Positions 37,341-45,612 of a DNA stretch of 47,397 bases are shown here, in pieces. The first letter of the stretch is position 1. Each line of letters starts with the position of its first letter. Source of the stretch: Methylocystis sp. (GTDB lineage: Bacteria > Pseudomonadota > Alphaproteobacteria > Rhizobiales > Beijerinckiaceae); assembly GCA_022843405.1 (NCBI GenBank), contig JALHNQ010000025.1:1-47397 (forward strand). The letters are read 5' to 3'. The position numbers were made by a program, and so were the translations under genes. Under the pieces are notes generated by a model. It saw only the letters and a list, made by a program, of their open reading frames with translations. It was not told the origin of the DNA and searched no databases.

Positions 37341-38552
37341 TTAGCCCCCAAACACCCGCTTCACCTCATTGAGCGCATAGCGATCCGTCATCCCGGCGAT
37401 ATAGTCGGCGACGACCACGGCGCGCTCGGCTCCTTGCAGGGCGGCGGCCTGGGCCGCCCATTCGGCGGGCATCAGCTCGGGCTTCTCGAAAAAGGCCGGA
37501 AACAGCCGGGAAATCGCGTCGCGGGCGCGCTCCCAGACGCCCAAAACCTTTTCATGCCGATACATATTGGCGAAGAGAAAACTCTTGATCTCGCGCTGGG
37601 CCTCGGCCATCGGCGGCGAAAGGCCGACGAGAGTCTCGCCCGCTCCCCGCACATCGTCGGCGCTCGCGGGCGCGACGCGCGCGATCCGGCGCAGCGATTC
37701 GCCGATCGAATCTTCGACGAAGGCGGTGATGACGCGGCGTACCAGCTCGTGGATGACGCGCCCGCGTTCGAGGCCCGAATGTTTCTCGCGGATATGCGCG
37801 AGAACGCCGGCGATGAAAGGCGTTCGCGCAATGTCGTCGAGCGAGAACAATTCGGCGCGCAGTCCGTCGTCGATGTCATGGCCGATATAGGCGATGTCGT
37901 CGGCCTGGGCCGCAGCCTGCGCCTCGACGCTGGCGAATGTATCGAGGCCGAGCGGAAACGCGGCGTCTAATTCCTCGATGTAGCGCGGCAGCGTACGGCC
38001 ATGCATAGGCTCCTCAGGATGAGGGAGAGGATGGCGCTGATCCGGCGCATCGCTGCTGACGAGCGGCCCATTATGCTTGGCGATGCCTTCGAGCGTCTCC
38101 CATGTCAGATCGAGCCCGTCGTAACGCGCGTAGCGGCGCTCGAGCAGCGTGACGACGCGCAGCGCCTGGGCGTTGTGATCGAAGCCGCCATAGGGCGCCA
38201 TGCAGGCCTCTAACGCCCCCTCACCGGCATGGCCGAAAGGCGTATGGCCGAGGTCATGGGCGAGCGCCACGGCCTCGGCGAGGTCCTCGTCGACGCGCAG
38301 CGCGCGGGCCAGCGCCCTCGCGATCTGCCCGACCTCGATCGTATGGGTCAGTCTTGTGCGGAAATGATCGCCGTCGAGCGGCACGAAAACTTGCGTCTTA
38401 TGCGCCAGCCGGCGGAAAGCGGTGCAATGAATGATGCGGTCGCGGTCGCGCTGGAATTCGCTGCGCGTCGGCGACGGCGCCTCCGGATAGAGCCGCCCGC
38501 GCGAGCGCGCCGCGTCGCTGGCGTAGGCCGCGAGAGGGCCGCGAATCGCCAC
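37341..38552 (-). CDS. dgt: Deoxyguanosinetriphosphate triphosphohydrolase-like protein
   Basis: A 403-residue HD-domain dNTPase that splits dNTPs to deoxynucleoside and triphosphate. The metal-binding His and HD residues are in [17 protein letters not shown] and [16 protein letters not shown] (about residues 68-110), followed by [11 protein letters not shown]. The GTG start at 38552 has AAGGAG at optimal spacing. Between KHNGPL and [13 protein letters not shown], residues about 165-190 include [13 protein letters not shown], which appears to be read from a palindromic repeat arm at 38007-38030. It is divergent from erpA, as in many alphaproteobacteria. Confidence 0.94.
   Translation of the reverse strand: MAIRGPLAAYASDAARSRGRLYPEAPSPTRSEFQRDRDRIIHCTAFRRLAHKTQVFVPLDGDHFRTRLTHTIEVGQIARALARALRVDEDLAEAVALAHDLGHTPFGHAGEGALEACMAPYGGFDHNAQALRVVTLLERRYARYDGLDLTWETLEGIAKHNGPLVSSDAPDQRHPLPHPEEPMHGRTLPRYIEELDAAFPLGLDTFASVEAQAAAQADDIAYIGHDIDDGLRAELFSLDDIARTPFIAGVLAHIREKHSGLERGRVIHELVRRVITAFVEDSIGESLRRIARVAPASADDVRGAGETLVGLSPPMAEAQREIKSFLFANMYRHEKVLGVWERARDAISRLFPAFFEKPELMPAEWAAQAAALQGAERAVVVADYIAGMTDRYALNEVKRVFGG
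38007..38030. repeat. Half palindromic repeat unit inside dgt
   Basis: GGCTCCTCAGGATGAGGGAGAGG at 38007-38030 is the reverse complement of the CCTCATCCTGAGGAGCC arm found in the tatB and carB-leader repeats. Only one arm is present; it codes LPHPEEP within dgt without shifting the frame. Confidence 0.55.
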
Positions 38553-38750
38553 ATTGCGCTCCTTTCATTGAAAGGCCATGAGTTTGGACCTATCTTGCGG
38601 CATGGAGCATATCCCGCAAAGCGCTGGCGAGGCGCAAAACTGGATAGGCCGAAATTCGATTTTCGGGGCGAGTTCCATTCGATCGCGCAACCGCGCGCGA
38701 ATCGCGCTCTAACGCGCGACGTCCCTTATCAGCAAGAGATGGAGAAACGG

Positions 38751-39089
38751 ATGACGACGGCGCCAAGCGATATCGCGCTCACTGAACAGGCGGCGCGGCG
38801 CATTCACGCGATCCTCGCCAATGAGTCGCCGGGCGCCGTCTTTCGCATTTCGGTGGAAGGCGGCGGCTGCTCTGGCTTCCAATATCATTTCGGCGTCGAC
38901 CCCGTCGCGCATGAAGAGGACGCGCTCGTCGAACAGGCCGGCGCGCGGGTCGCGATCGACCCCTCGTCCATGGGCTTTCTCGCGGGCGCCAGAATCGACT
39001 TCGTCGACGATCTGATGGGACAGTCCTTCCGCATCGAAAATCCCAACGCCGTCGCCTCCTGCGGCTGCGGAACGAGCTTTGCGGTCTGA
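38751..39089 (+). CDS. erpA: Iron-sulfur cluster insertion protein ErpA
   Basis: A 112-residue A-type carrier that receives Fe-S clusters from the assembly scaffold and delivers them to target enzymes. The three cluster-binding cysteines are GGGCSGF near residue 42 and CGCG near 105. The start ATG 38751 has GGAG six bases before it; an in-frame ATG at 38739 has none. The open frame further upstream is out of character with the family. It is divergent from dgt, an arrangement conserved in Rhizobiales. Confidence 0.93.
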   Translation: MTTAPSDIALTEQAARRIHAILANESPGAVFRISVEGGGCSGFQYHFGVDPVAHEEDALVEQAGARVAIDPSSMGFLAGARIDFVDDLMGQSFRIENPNAVASCGCGTSFAV

Positions 39090-39134
39090 GGCTAGAGCCT
39101 CGATCGCCCGTTCGGCATCTGGGAGGTCTGAGCC

Positions 39135-40043
39135 TTGGACGCGCTCTTCATCGGCCACGCCTATATCGACGTCACCATGCGCGCCGAGCGGCTGCCCCAC
39201 GGCGATCAGAAGACGCTGGCGAACGACTATGCGGTGAGTTTCGGCGGCAACGCCGTCACCGCCGGCTTCGCCTGCGCCAAGCTTGGTCATCCCGTCGGCT
39301 TGCTGACCACGCTCGCGTCCGACTGGCTCGGCCATATGTTCATGGACATGGCCCACACTTACGGGATCCATGTCCATCCGCGCCGGGTGGCGCGCTCCTC
39401 GCTCTCCTTCATCTGGCCCAATGACGGCAAGCGGGCGATCCTGCGCGCCCGCGACGACAATTATCTGCAGCGGTTTCCCCGGCTCGACATTTCGCAGGCG
39501 CGACTTCTCCATGTCGACGGACATATGGCCGACGCCGCGCTCTATTACGCCAATGCGGCGCGGGCGCAGGGCCTGCTGGTCTCGCTCGACGGCGGCGCGC
39601 TGCGGCCCTGCATCGAGGAGCTGACGGGCTATGTCGACGTTGCGGTCGTCTCCGAAAGACTCTGCGAGCAGATGTCGCTCTCGGAGCTCGACATGCTCGG
39701 CTGGCTGAAATCCAAGGGCTGCCGGATCGGCGCGGTGACGACCGGCGAGAAGGGCATGTTGTGGTACGACGAGAACGGCGAGGTTTCGCAAATGCCGTCG
39801 CTCTCGGTGCCGCATGAGTTGATCGTCGACACGTCAGGCGCCGGCGACGTCTTCCACGGCGCCTATTGCGCCTCTTATCTCGAACGGCCGGACGCGCCCT
39901 GGCGCGCGCATTTCGAATTCGCCCGCGCGGCGTCGGCGCATAAGATCCAGCATCTCGGCAATGAGGCGGGACTGCCCTCGCCAGACGATGTGGCGGCGGC
40001 GCTCGCCGCCTTCGCCCCGGCCGACGCGCTGAGTCCGGCGTGA
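39135..40043 (+). CDS. PfkB-family sugar kinase
   Basis: A 302-residue ribokinase/PfkB-type kinase. The N-terminal glycine signature FGGNAVTAGFACAKLG lies near residues 36-51, and the second PfkB signature DTSGAGDVFHGAYCASYL near 235-252 contains the catalytic Asp in GAGD. The start is TTG 39135 with GGGAGG eight bases upstream. The sugar or nucleoside substrate cannot be told; the family includes ribo-, fructo-, adenosine- and 2-keto-3-deoxygluconate kinases. It lies 45 bp after erpA and before tRNA-Asn. Confidence 0.88.
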   Translation: MDALFIGHAYIDVTMRAERLPHGDQKTLANDYAVSFGGNAVTAGFACAKLGHPVGLLTTLASDWLGHMFMDMAHTYGIHVHPRRVARSSLSFIWPNDGKRAILRARDDNYLQRFPRLDISQARLLHVDGHMADAALYYANAARAQGLLVSLDGGALRPCIEELTGYVDVAVVSERLCEQMSLSELDMLGWLKSKGCRIGAVTTGEKGMLWYDENGEVSQMPSLSVPHELIVDTSGAGDVFHGAYCASYLERPDAPWRAHFEFARAASAHKIQHLGNEAGLPSPDDVAAALAAFAPADALSPA

Positions 40044-40120
40044 GCGGTTCGAGCGAAAATTCTTGCGGGCGCCGGCGGGCTTGGCAAACCGCCCCCTGGC
40101 CTGTATAGGCGGGACCGCAT

Positions 40121-40196
40121 TCCCCGATAGCTCAGCTGGTAGAGCACGCGACTGTTAATCGCTAGGTCGTAGGTTCGAGTCCTACTCGGGGAGCCA
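40121..40196 (+). tRNA. tRNA-Asn (anticodon GUU)
   Basis: A full cloverleaf: acceptor TCCCCGA (40121-40127) pairs with TCGGGGA (40186-40192), then discriminator G and encoded CCA to 40196. The anticodon loop CTGTTAA carries GTT, reading AAC/AAT. The T arm is GTAGG-TTCGAGT-CCTAC. It is intact and marks the boundary between housekeeping genes and the phage-derived block. Confidence 0.96.
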
Positions 40197-40306
40197 GCGA
40201 GCGCTATTAAGTAGCTGAAATCATTTGTCTTTCAGTAGCCGCGACGCCATCTCCATAATGTTGTGCATAACTTGGCCTCAGCCAATCCGGCCCGCAGGGG
40301 ACTGCC

Positions 40307-40618
40307 ATGTCTGAAGATGACGTGCCGAGCACGCGGGAGCGCAAAGTCCTAGAAGCTCTAATAATTGCAGACTGGGAAGCCGAAGCGAACCCCAATCCCG
40401 GTCAGGCGGGGGAAGGCACCTTCAAGGCTATGGCCGACAAGGGATGGATTGAACGACGTCGGACTCCCAACGGAATAAAGCAGGCCAGGATCACCGAGGC
40501 GGGAAGAGCAGCCCTTAAAAGGCCCATACCGGCGAAGCCAGTAAGACCGAGGCTCAAAATGCTGCGGCCCAAGCTAAAGGAACTGCCGCCAAAGATTTCG
40601 CCAAGAAAGAGGGGATAA
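40307..40618 (+). CDS. Small basic protein, possible winged-helix
   Basis: A 103-residue protein. Residues 10-70 look like a compact helix-helix-wing module (RERKVLEALIIADWEAEA ... WIERRRTPNGIKQARITEAGRAAL), while the tail is very basic and Pro-rich (KPVRPRLKMLRPKLKELPPK). It could be a DNA-binding protein of the element; no family was recognised. It is the only visible gene in the element on the plus strand and ends one base before the convergent zinc-finger gene. Confidence 0.5.
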   Translation: MSEDDVPSTRERKVLEALIIADWEAEANPNPGQAGEGTFKAMADKGWIERRRTPNGIKQARITEAGRAALKRPIPAKPVRPRLKMLRPKLKELPPKISPRKRG

Positions 40619-40619
40619 C

Positions 40620-41087
40620 TTATTCTTTGCCCCGCGCGCGGGCGCTGAACTGATTCGTCCCCCGCAGGCCCGTCTTCCTCGCCTTCGCGCGTTGGCGATG
40701 CCGTTTGCAGTTCGCCAGCCGATGCGCGCGCCGGCATGTAGCGCACAGTTTCTTGTCTTTCCGGCCGGCGCCGACGATCGGCGAAGAGCATTCAACACAT
40801 GTGAGCGCCCCGCGCGCTTCGGCGCGCCAGCCCTGACGTTCCTCGTAATCGGCGCGTCTGCGGCAAGCAACGCTGCAATATTTCTGATATGATCGTCTCG
40901 TTTCAAACGGCTTCGCACACCATGCGCACCTTTCGTCCGGCAGTTCTTCGAGCGTCATCGGCGCAGGCGCGCGAGCAGTAGGTTTGATTGCCGGCCCTCT
41001 TTGGCCGGAAGCTTTTATCGCAGACTGGACAAACGCGAGGAGGTTGTCGCTCTGACCAGGCGATGCGGTAGGCTTGATCCTTCGCAT
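40620..41087 (-). CDS. Cysteine-rich zinc-finger protein (second of pair)
   Basis: A 155-residue basic protein if started at ATG 41087 (MRRIKPTASPG), which follows GAGG at good spacing; ATG 40958 (MTLEELPDERCAWC) is an alternative that reduces overlap with the upstream gene from 185 to 56 bases. It has two treble-clef or ribbon-like groups: CAWCAKPFETRRSYQKYCSVAC, then CVECSSPIV...LCATC, ending in a highly basic tail (CKRHRQRAKARKTGLRG). The first group resembles the zinc motif in the gene upstream, so the two may derive from duplication or be joined by frameshifting. Function unknown. Confidence 0.55.
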   Translation of the reverse strand: MRRIKPTASPGQSDNLLAFVQSAIKASGQRGPAIKPTARAPAPMTLEELPDERCAWCAKPFETRRSYQKYCSVACRRRADYEERQGWRAEARGALTCVECSSPIVGAGRKDKKLCATCRRAHRLANCKRHRQRAKARKTGLRGTNQFSARARGKE

Positions 41088-41535
41088 TTCGATCCTCTTT
41101 GTCTGCGCGCCGGTTCCGATCGATCTTGTAAGCTTTGGCGCACACTGGACCGCAGAATCTGTAATTGCCTTCAGGCAACGGCGCGGCACATCGCTGGCAG
41201 CGCTCGCGCGTTCGTGGGATATGTCCGTCTTGCGTGTACTCCGGCTGCCCTTGCTGCCATGACGGGCGTCGCGCGCCGGCCTGCGCCAGTGCGGCAAGGA
41301 CGACCAGCGCCGCTTCGGCGTCCGCCTGCCCCCACCCCCACCCTTCGAAGATCAGCGCGACGCGCAGCCCATAGCGACATGGCGCTTCAAGCGCGAATTG
41401 CGTCGGCTCTGCCTCCTTCATCATCGCGGCTAACGCATCTCGAATCGCTGCGCGCCGATGCTGCGCGAGCTTGCGAACCCGTTCGGGCTTTACGGCGGAG
41501 AGCCGCAGCCTCGTAGCCGGCGAGATAGCGAGCAT
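40903..41535 (-). CDS. Cysteine-rich zinc-finger protein (first of pair)
   Basis: A 210-residue protein starting at ATG 41535, preceded by GGGGAG and nine bases after the head-closure gene. The N-terminal half (to about residue 95) is helical with no recognised family. Two Cys groups follow: CQRCAAPLPEGNYRFCGPVC near 113-132 and CPVCDKSFRPKRAGNQTYCSRAC near 169-191, each C-x2-C-x(n)-C-x3-C, likely binding one zinc each; the region between is basic (KIDRNRRADKEDRNAKD). It may bind nucleic acid during packaging or regulation (inference). Confidence 0.6.
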   Translation of the reverse strand: MLAISPATRLRLSAVKPERVRKLAQHRRAAIRDALAAMMKEAEPTQFALEAPCRYGLRVALIFEGWGWGQADAEAALVVLAALAQAGARRPSWQQGQPEYTQDGHIPRTRERCQRCAAPLPEGNYRFCGPVCAKAYKIDRNRRADKEDRNAKDQAYRIAWSERQPPRVCPVCDKSFRPKRAGNQTYCSRACADDARRTAGRKVRMVCEAV

Positions 41536-41544
41536 TAGCTCCCC

Positions 41545-41928
41545 TTATCGGATGGAGAGTTCGATTCTTAGAAGTTCGCCGTCGACATAGGGCGCGGGCC
41601 AGGCCGCCTGAACGATGCGGACGCGGCCATTGCTCGTAATGATCTTGTCGCCTTTGATCGGGATGCGCGGATCCCCGGCTGTCGCCTCGGCGAGCGCCAC
41701 GGCGCTCGGCCACTGCGCGGCGTCGATTTCGCTTGTCGAGATGACGACATGCGAATCTCCGGCCTGCAGGCCGGCGCCGCCAAGCAGTTCGGCCGGCCGG
41801 TAATCCCGGATCGAGGCGCGCAGAGCTACGCTTCTCACGGTGCCCGAGACGGTGCGCTGCAGATCGCACGGCTCGCCATATTGCGCGAGCATACGGTCGA
41901 GCGCGGCGCGGGCGGCTTCCGGCGTCAT
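41545..41928 (-). CDS. Putative phage head-tail adaptor / head-closure protein
   Basis: A 127-residue protein from ATG 41928, one base after the portal stop; the open frame upstream to 42012 overlaps the portal and is excluded. An N-terminal helix (TPEAARAALDRMLAQYG) is followed by a beta-rich body with the segment IPIKGDKIITSNGRVRIVQAAWPAPYVDGELLRIELSIR, which looks like the small beta-barrel proteins that close HK97-type heads. The assignment rests on size, position after the portal and fold impression, not on a decisive motif. Confidence 0.55.
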   Translation of the reverse strand: MTPEAARAALDRMLAQYGEPCDLQRTVSGTVRSVALRASIRDYRPAELLGGAGLQAGDSHVVISTSEIDAAQWPSAVALAEATAGDPRIPIKGDKIITSNGRVRIVQAAWPAPYVDGELLRIELSIR

Positions 41929-41929
41929 G

Positions 41930-42988
41930 TCACGACTCCCAATCGATGCGACGGAAAGCGCCGGCAACGGCGGCGGGATCAATTTGCGCTTCCTTCGCGC
42001 GCGCCATCGCATCTATGAGCGTCGACAACGCCCGCGCCGCGCCGCCACTGTCGAAGGCCTGGGTCGGACGCATGACGTCAATTTCGATGCGCCCGCCGAG
42101 CTTCGCGCTCGCCTCTTCGGCGATAAGCTCGCCGATCGGCTGGAGCGTCCACTGCGCGAGATGGCGCTGCGCCTCGCGCACAAGCGGTCCTTGCGCAGCC
42201 TTATCGAAGATCGCGGGCAGAACGCCGAATACGCCGCAGATCGCATTGCGCGCGGCTTCCATCGTTTCCAGCGACATGGACTTTTCCAAGTCCGGCGTCA
42301 CATCCTGCGGCTTCCAATCGCTCGCCGGCGCCGGCCCGCCGGCCGCCGAGACGTTGACAGACTCGCGAAGCAAGACACGGCCACGGCGTCCTCTGAAGCC
42401 GCGCCCCATCTGCTCGAGGTCGACGTCGCGCGATTCTGGAAACGGGACGATTTGCGAGCCAAGCGGCGCGTTTTCGAACACGTCGCCGAGCGCCGATTCG
42501 ACGGCCTATAGTAGGCCAGCGGTTAGCGACGCGCGGCGCAGCGGCGCCGTTCCCAGCCATGGCGCTGCGGGATCGGAACCGATGCGGATATGAAGGACTT
42601 CCGCGGCAAGCGCGGTCTGAGTTGTCCCTCCGCCGGCCTCCGATATGCTGACACGATAGGCTGAAGGAGCGCCGCCGCGGGTCCGTAGATCCCAATCGCT
42701 ACACGGCACAAGACCGTTCTCGCGGATAAGAAAGAGCGCTTCGCCGCGTAGCGCGATCGATCGCGCCAGCAACGCCATCGTACGCCGGTCGAGGACATTC
42801 GTTCCGCTTACATCCGCGATCGCGAATGCGTTCTCCCAAAGGCTGATACAGCTTTGCGCCGTTGCCGTCAGTTCGGCAACGCCGCGCCGGCCGCTGATAT
42901 ATGACTCGCGCGCGGCCATGATTTCCGCGGTAAACCCGCTCGCCGATGCGCGCTTCTCCATCTTTTGCCAGGGCCAACGCCACGCCAT
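41930..42988 (-). pseudogene. HK97-type portal protein, reading frame interrupted by one TAG
   Basis: The portal ring is the entry channel for DNA during packaging and the head-tail junction. From ATG 42988 (MAWRWPWQK), the frame runs 160 codons to TAG at 42506-42508 (PLRRASLTAGLL-stop), and the same frame then continues without further stops for 192 codons (AVESALGDVFENAPLGSQIVPFPE ... RRIDWES) to TGA at 41930. Both halves fit a phage portal: N-terminal WENAFAIADVSG and DRRTMALLARSIALRGEALFLI; C-terminal MEAARNAICGVFGVLPAIFD and AQGPLVREAQRHLAQWTLQPIGELI. Total about 351 residues. The stop is in-frame, without insertion or deletion, so it is a simple nonsense change, a base-call error or a read-through site. 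The start overlaps the connector stop by one base (TGATG). Confidence 0.85.
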
Positions 42989-43524
42989 CAGCTCACCATC
43001 CGATATGGCCTGAGCAAGTCGCCGGCGCCGCTACGTTCCATCGCTTTCGCGATGGTGCCGGCGTCGTAATCGAATGAGCCGACTCCTTCGACTGTCTCTT
43101 GGCGCAAGCCGGGATTCGCCGACTGCGCCGCGCCGGCGAAATATTCGGCGAGGCGTCTTACGGCTTCCGTCACCCGTTCGGGGACTGCACCCCCGCCGAC
43201 GTCGGCCGTGAAGCGGTAGGCGCCGCAGCCGGGCAGGACGTAGCCGCCCAGCGGCGACGGCGTTGGCGTGAACGATGCCCAGGCGTCGCCTTCCCATACT
43301 TCCGTCGCTGTGACCGTCGCCGGCGCGAGAGGCGGCGCCCATTCGCCGGGCCCTTCAACAATCCACACAACCTCGCGCTCCGCGAAGCGATAGGCGATAT
43401 AGGATTCGATGCGCTGCCAGATCATCGCGGCGTCGAGCGCCGCAGCCGCAGCGGAGAGACCGCTCGGCGCGGTGGGATAGGACGCTGGCGCCGCCTCCAC
43501 CTGTCGAATCGTCGTCGCCGTCAT
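42988..43524 (-). CDS. Phage head-tail connector (gp6-like), putative
   Basis: A 178-residue protein from ATG 43524, overlapping the protease stop (ATGA). The N-terminus is low-complexity (TATTIRQVEAAPASYPTAPSG). The C-terminal half has TPTPSPLGGYVLPGCGAYRFTADVGGG.VPERVTEAVRRLAEYFAG, reminiscent of the gp6-like connector family, in which a helical domain that docks on the portal follows a beta segment. Position between protease and portal genes agrees with a head-completion role, but the call is tentative. Confidence 0.6.
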   Translation of the reverse strand: MTATTIRQVEAAPASYPTAPSGLSAAAAALDAAMIWQRIESYIAYRFAEREVVWIVEGPGEWAPPLAPATVTATEVWEGDAWASFTPTPSPLGGYVLPGCGAYRFTADVGGGAVPERVTEAVRRLAEYFAGAAQSANPGLRQETVEGVGSFDYDAGTIAKAMERSGAGDLLRPYRMVS

Positions 43525-44054
43525 GCGCGCCACCTCGCGAGTGAACGGCGCAAGGCAGCGTCCGACGCTTCGCTTTGACGACGCGACCGCGCCTCGACAG
43601 ACGTTTGCGGATAGGCTGCGAAGCTTTGCACAATGCTGATTTCGTGAAGCTCTACGGAACGAAGTTCTCGCCTGTCACCTGTCCAGGCGTCGCCGCCTTT
43701 CGGAACGCGAAAACCAAACGATGCGCCGCCAATATCGCCGCGTTCCGCGAGCGCTAGAACGTCGCGTCCGAGCGTCGTATCGGGAACGTCGATTGCGAAA
43801 TGCAGCCCGCGCGTATCTTCCGAAAGTTTCAGCGTTCCACTTTTCGTCCGCCCGAGCACGTTCCCCTGGGCGTGGTCGACAAGCGCAAGAATGTCGCGCC
43901 CGCTCGCAAGCGACTGTGAGAATGCGCCGCGCGTAATCGTTTCCACGAAGTCGTTAATCTTCGTGTCGACGCCAAAAACGGCGGCATAGCCTTCGAGTCG
44001 GCGGGAATTGCTCCCCGCCGCGCGAAGTTCGATTTGAAGCGCGCGCCGCTCCAT
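43521..44054 (-). CDS. HK97-family prohead protease
   Basis: A 177-residue protein from ATG 44054, which overlaps the capsid stop by one base (TAATG); the open frame to 44333 is inside the capsid gene and excluded. The family signature is visible: LEGYAAVFGVDTKINDFVETITRGAF at the start, the catalytic His in LVDHAQGNVLGRT near residue 62, and the Ser in DIGGASFGFRV near 115. It cleaves the scaffolding part of the capsid protein and itself during head maturation. Its position after rather than before the capsid gene is unusual. Confidence 0.9.
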   Translation of the reverse strand: MERRALQIELRAAGSNSRRLEGYAAVFGVDTKINDFVETITRGAFSQSLASGRDILALVDHAQGNVLGRTKSGTLKLSEDTRGLHFAIDVPDTTLGRDVLALAERGDIGGASFGFRVPKGGDAWTGDRRELRSVELHEISIVQSFAAYPQTSVEARSRRQSEASDAALRRSLARWRA

Positions 44055-45307
44055 TACTGAATGCCGGTCAGAATTTCGAGTTGCGCCGGCCGCGAAACGG
44101 TCACGTCCATCGTCGCGAGAGCCGTGAGACGCAGGCCGCCGGAAGCCGCGTCGGAGTATGGATCTCTGATCAGATCGATCGCGCCCCATGTGCCGACGAA
44201 GATTGGCGGAACGCCGCCTATAGTCGTCGTGAGAAGCGCTTTCGTTGCAAGCGGCGAGCCCGTAGGAGCCGCTAGCGCATTGGACGACATGACAACATTC
44301 GACGCCGGGATGGATGCGAGCAATCGATCCCATTCCGAAACGGCCGTGCTGGTGATCAGCGTTCCGTCCATCGCGTCCCAGACTTCTGGCCTAACGAGCA
44401 ATCTGACAGCGGATGGCGAACCGGCTGCATTGGCGATCAAGAACCGCTTTACCGCACCACGGAAAGCCGCCCAAGACGCCGCAGCGGCGATGGATGTTGA
44501 CGTGATGGAGTAGGAGCCAACAAGAACGCCGGCAGGCTCGCCAGATGATCCGGCGCCGAGGAAAACCGCCTTGTCGAGAGCAACGCCGATTGCGCCATTC
44601 ATGTCCCGCCGCACGGCCTGTTCCAACGCGTCGCCGGTCTGCTTCATCGACTTGCGCGTGATTTTCATCGTGATGCCGAGCGTATTTGCCGGCGTCATCG
44701 GCTTGTCGGTCGTCGCGTAAGCGGTCGGACCGCCGACACTGCCCGTCTCGGTCGCCGCCCACGCCGCCGCAACCGCCGACGTCGTGACCGGATATTCAAC
44801 GTCGCCCGAGTCGATGTTGATCATGCTAGCGCCCATGCGGACCGCTGCGCTGTCAGCAAAAATGCGGTCGATGATTGGCGCCGTGCGCATCGGATTAGGC
44901 GTGCCCGACGCAACCGTTTCACCGACACGCTTTTCGAGCGCAGCCCACGGCACAGGGAAGCCGCGATAACCGCCCTTGGCGCGCAATTCCGAAACGATTT
45001 CGGCCGTCGCGCCGTTGAGCGCTCGGCCTTCGTCAAGCGCAAGAGCGACTTGCCACATCTCGAACTTGCCGATGAGATCGGCGTATTCGCGATCGCCGCG
45101 AGTTTCGAGTTCGCCCTTTACGTCGCGTCGTTCGGTGTCTTCCGCGATCAATGCGCCGCGCAGCCGAATTTCATTGCGCTGAAATTCCGTGTCGAGTTCG
45201 CCGATTGAACGCACTTCGTTTTCGTCGGGCGTTTCCTTCCCGACAAGGCCGGCGAGCGCCTGTCGGATTTCCGACTGACGGCGGCTGATTTTCACACTCT
45301 CAAGCAT
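44054..45307 (-). CDS. HK97-fold major capsid protein
   Basis: A 417-residue protein from ATG 45307 with GAAGGGA upstream. Residues 1 to about 115 are a charged helical delta/scaffold region (RRQSEIRQALAGLVGKETPDENEVRSI ...), normally removed by the prohead protease. The HK97 fold follows: NPMRTAPIIDRIFADSAAVRMGASMINIDSGDVEYPVTTSAVAAAWAATETG, ITMKITRKSMKQTGDALEQAV, LDKAVFLGAGSSGEPAGVL (a strong capsid motif), and the P-domain to SRPAQLEILTGIQ. It overlaps the HNH gene by 16 bp. Confidence 0.92.
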   Translation of the reverse strand: MLESVKISRRQSEIRQALAGLVGKETPDENEVRSIGELDTEFQRNEIRLRGALIAEDTERRDVKGELETRGDREYADLIGKFEMWQVALALDEGRALNGATAEIVSELRAKGGYRGFPVPWAALEKRVGETVASGTPNPMRTAPIIDRIFADSAAVRMGASMINIDSGDVEYPVTTSAVAAAWAATETGSVGGPTAYATTDKPMTPANTLGITMKITRKSMKQTGDALEQAVRRDMNGAIGVALDKAVFLGAGSSGEPAGVLVGSYSITSTSIAAAASWAAFRGAVKRFLIANAAGSPSAVRLLVRPEVWDAMDGTLITSTAVSEWDRLLASIPASNVVMSSNALAAPTGSPLATKALLTTTIGGVPPIFVGTWGAIDLIRDPYSDAASGGLRLTALATMDVTVSRPAQLEILTGIQ

Positions 45308-45612
45308 TGTTTGGTCCCTTCCATTTGAGGCCGCGCCAGCTCGGCGACGGCAGTTTTCCATGCGATTTGCACAAGGCTCGGCGCGCGGCCCATCTCTTCA
45401 TTCGTCTTTTGCGAATGACACGACTGGCAGAGAGATTGCAGATTGCCGAGGTCGTACGCGCGCTCCGGCGCGCGGCGAATCGACTCGACGTGATCGACTT
45501 CAAGCCGTCCCCGCGCGCCGCATCTGACGCAGGCGAAGCCGTCGCGCCGCAGCGCGAGCCATCGAATGCGAGCCCAGCGCGACGTGTAATAGATTTTCGC
45601 GCCCGCCTTCAT
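45292..45612 (-). CDS. Phage HNH endonuclease
   Basis: A 106-residue protein from ATG 45612, in an ATGA overlap with the terminase stop (an upstream GTG at 45618 is possible). The HNH fold is clear: zinc-binding CVRCGARGRLEVDHVESI with the catalytic His of DH, NLQSLCQSCHSQKTNEEM with the Asn, second Cys pair and final His. In HK97-type and many cos phages an HNH nuclease next to TerL assists in cleavage of concatemers. Here it lies between TerL and the capsid gene. Confidence 0.9.
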   Translation of the reverse strand: MKAGAKIYYTSRWARIRWLALRRDGFACVRCGARGRLEVDHVESIRRAPERAYDLGNLQSLCQSCHSQKTNEEMGRAPSLVQIAWKTAVAELARPQMEGTKQCLRV

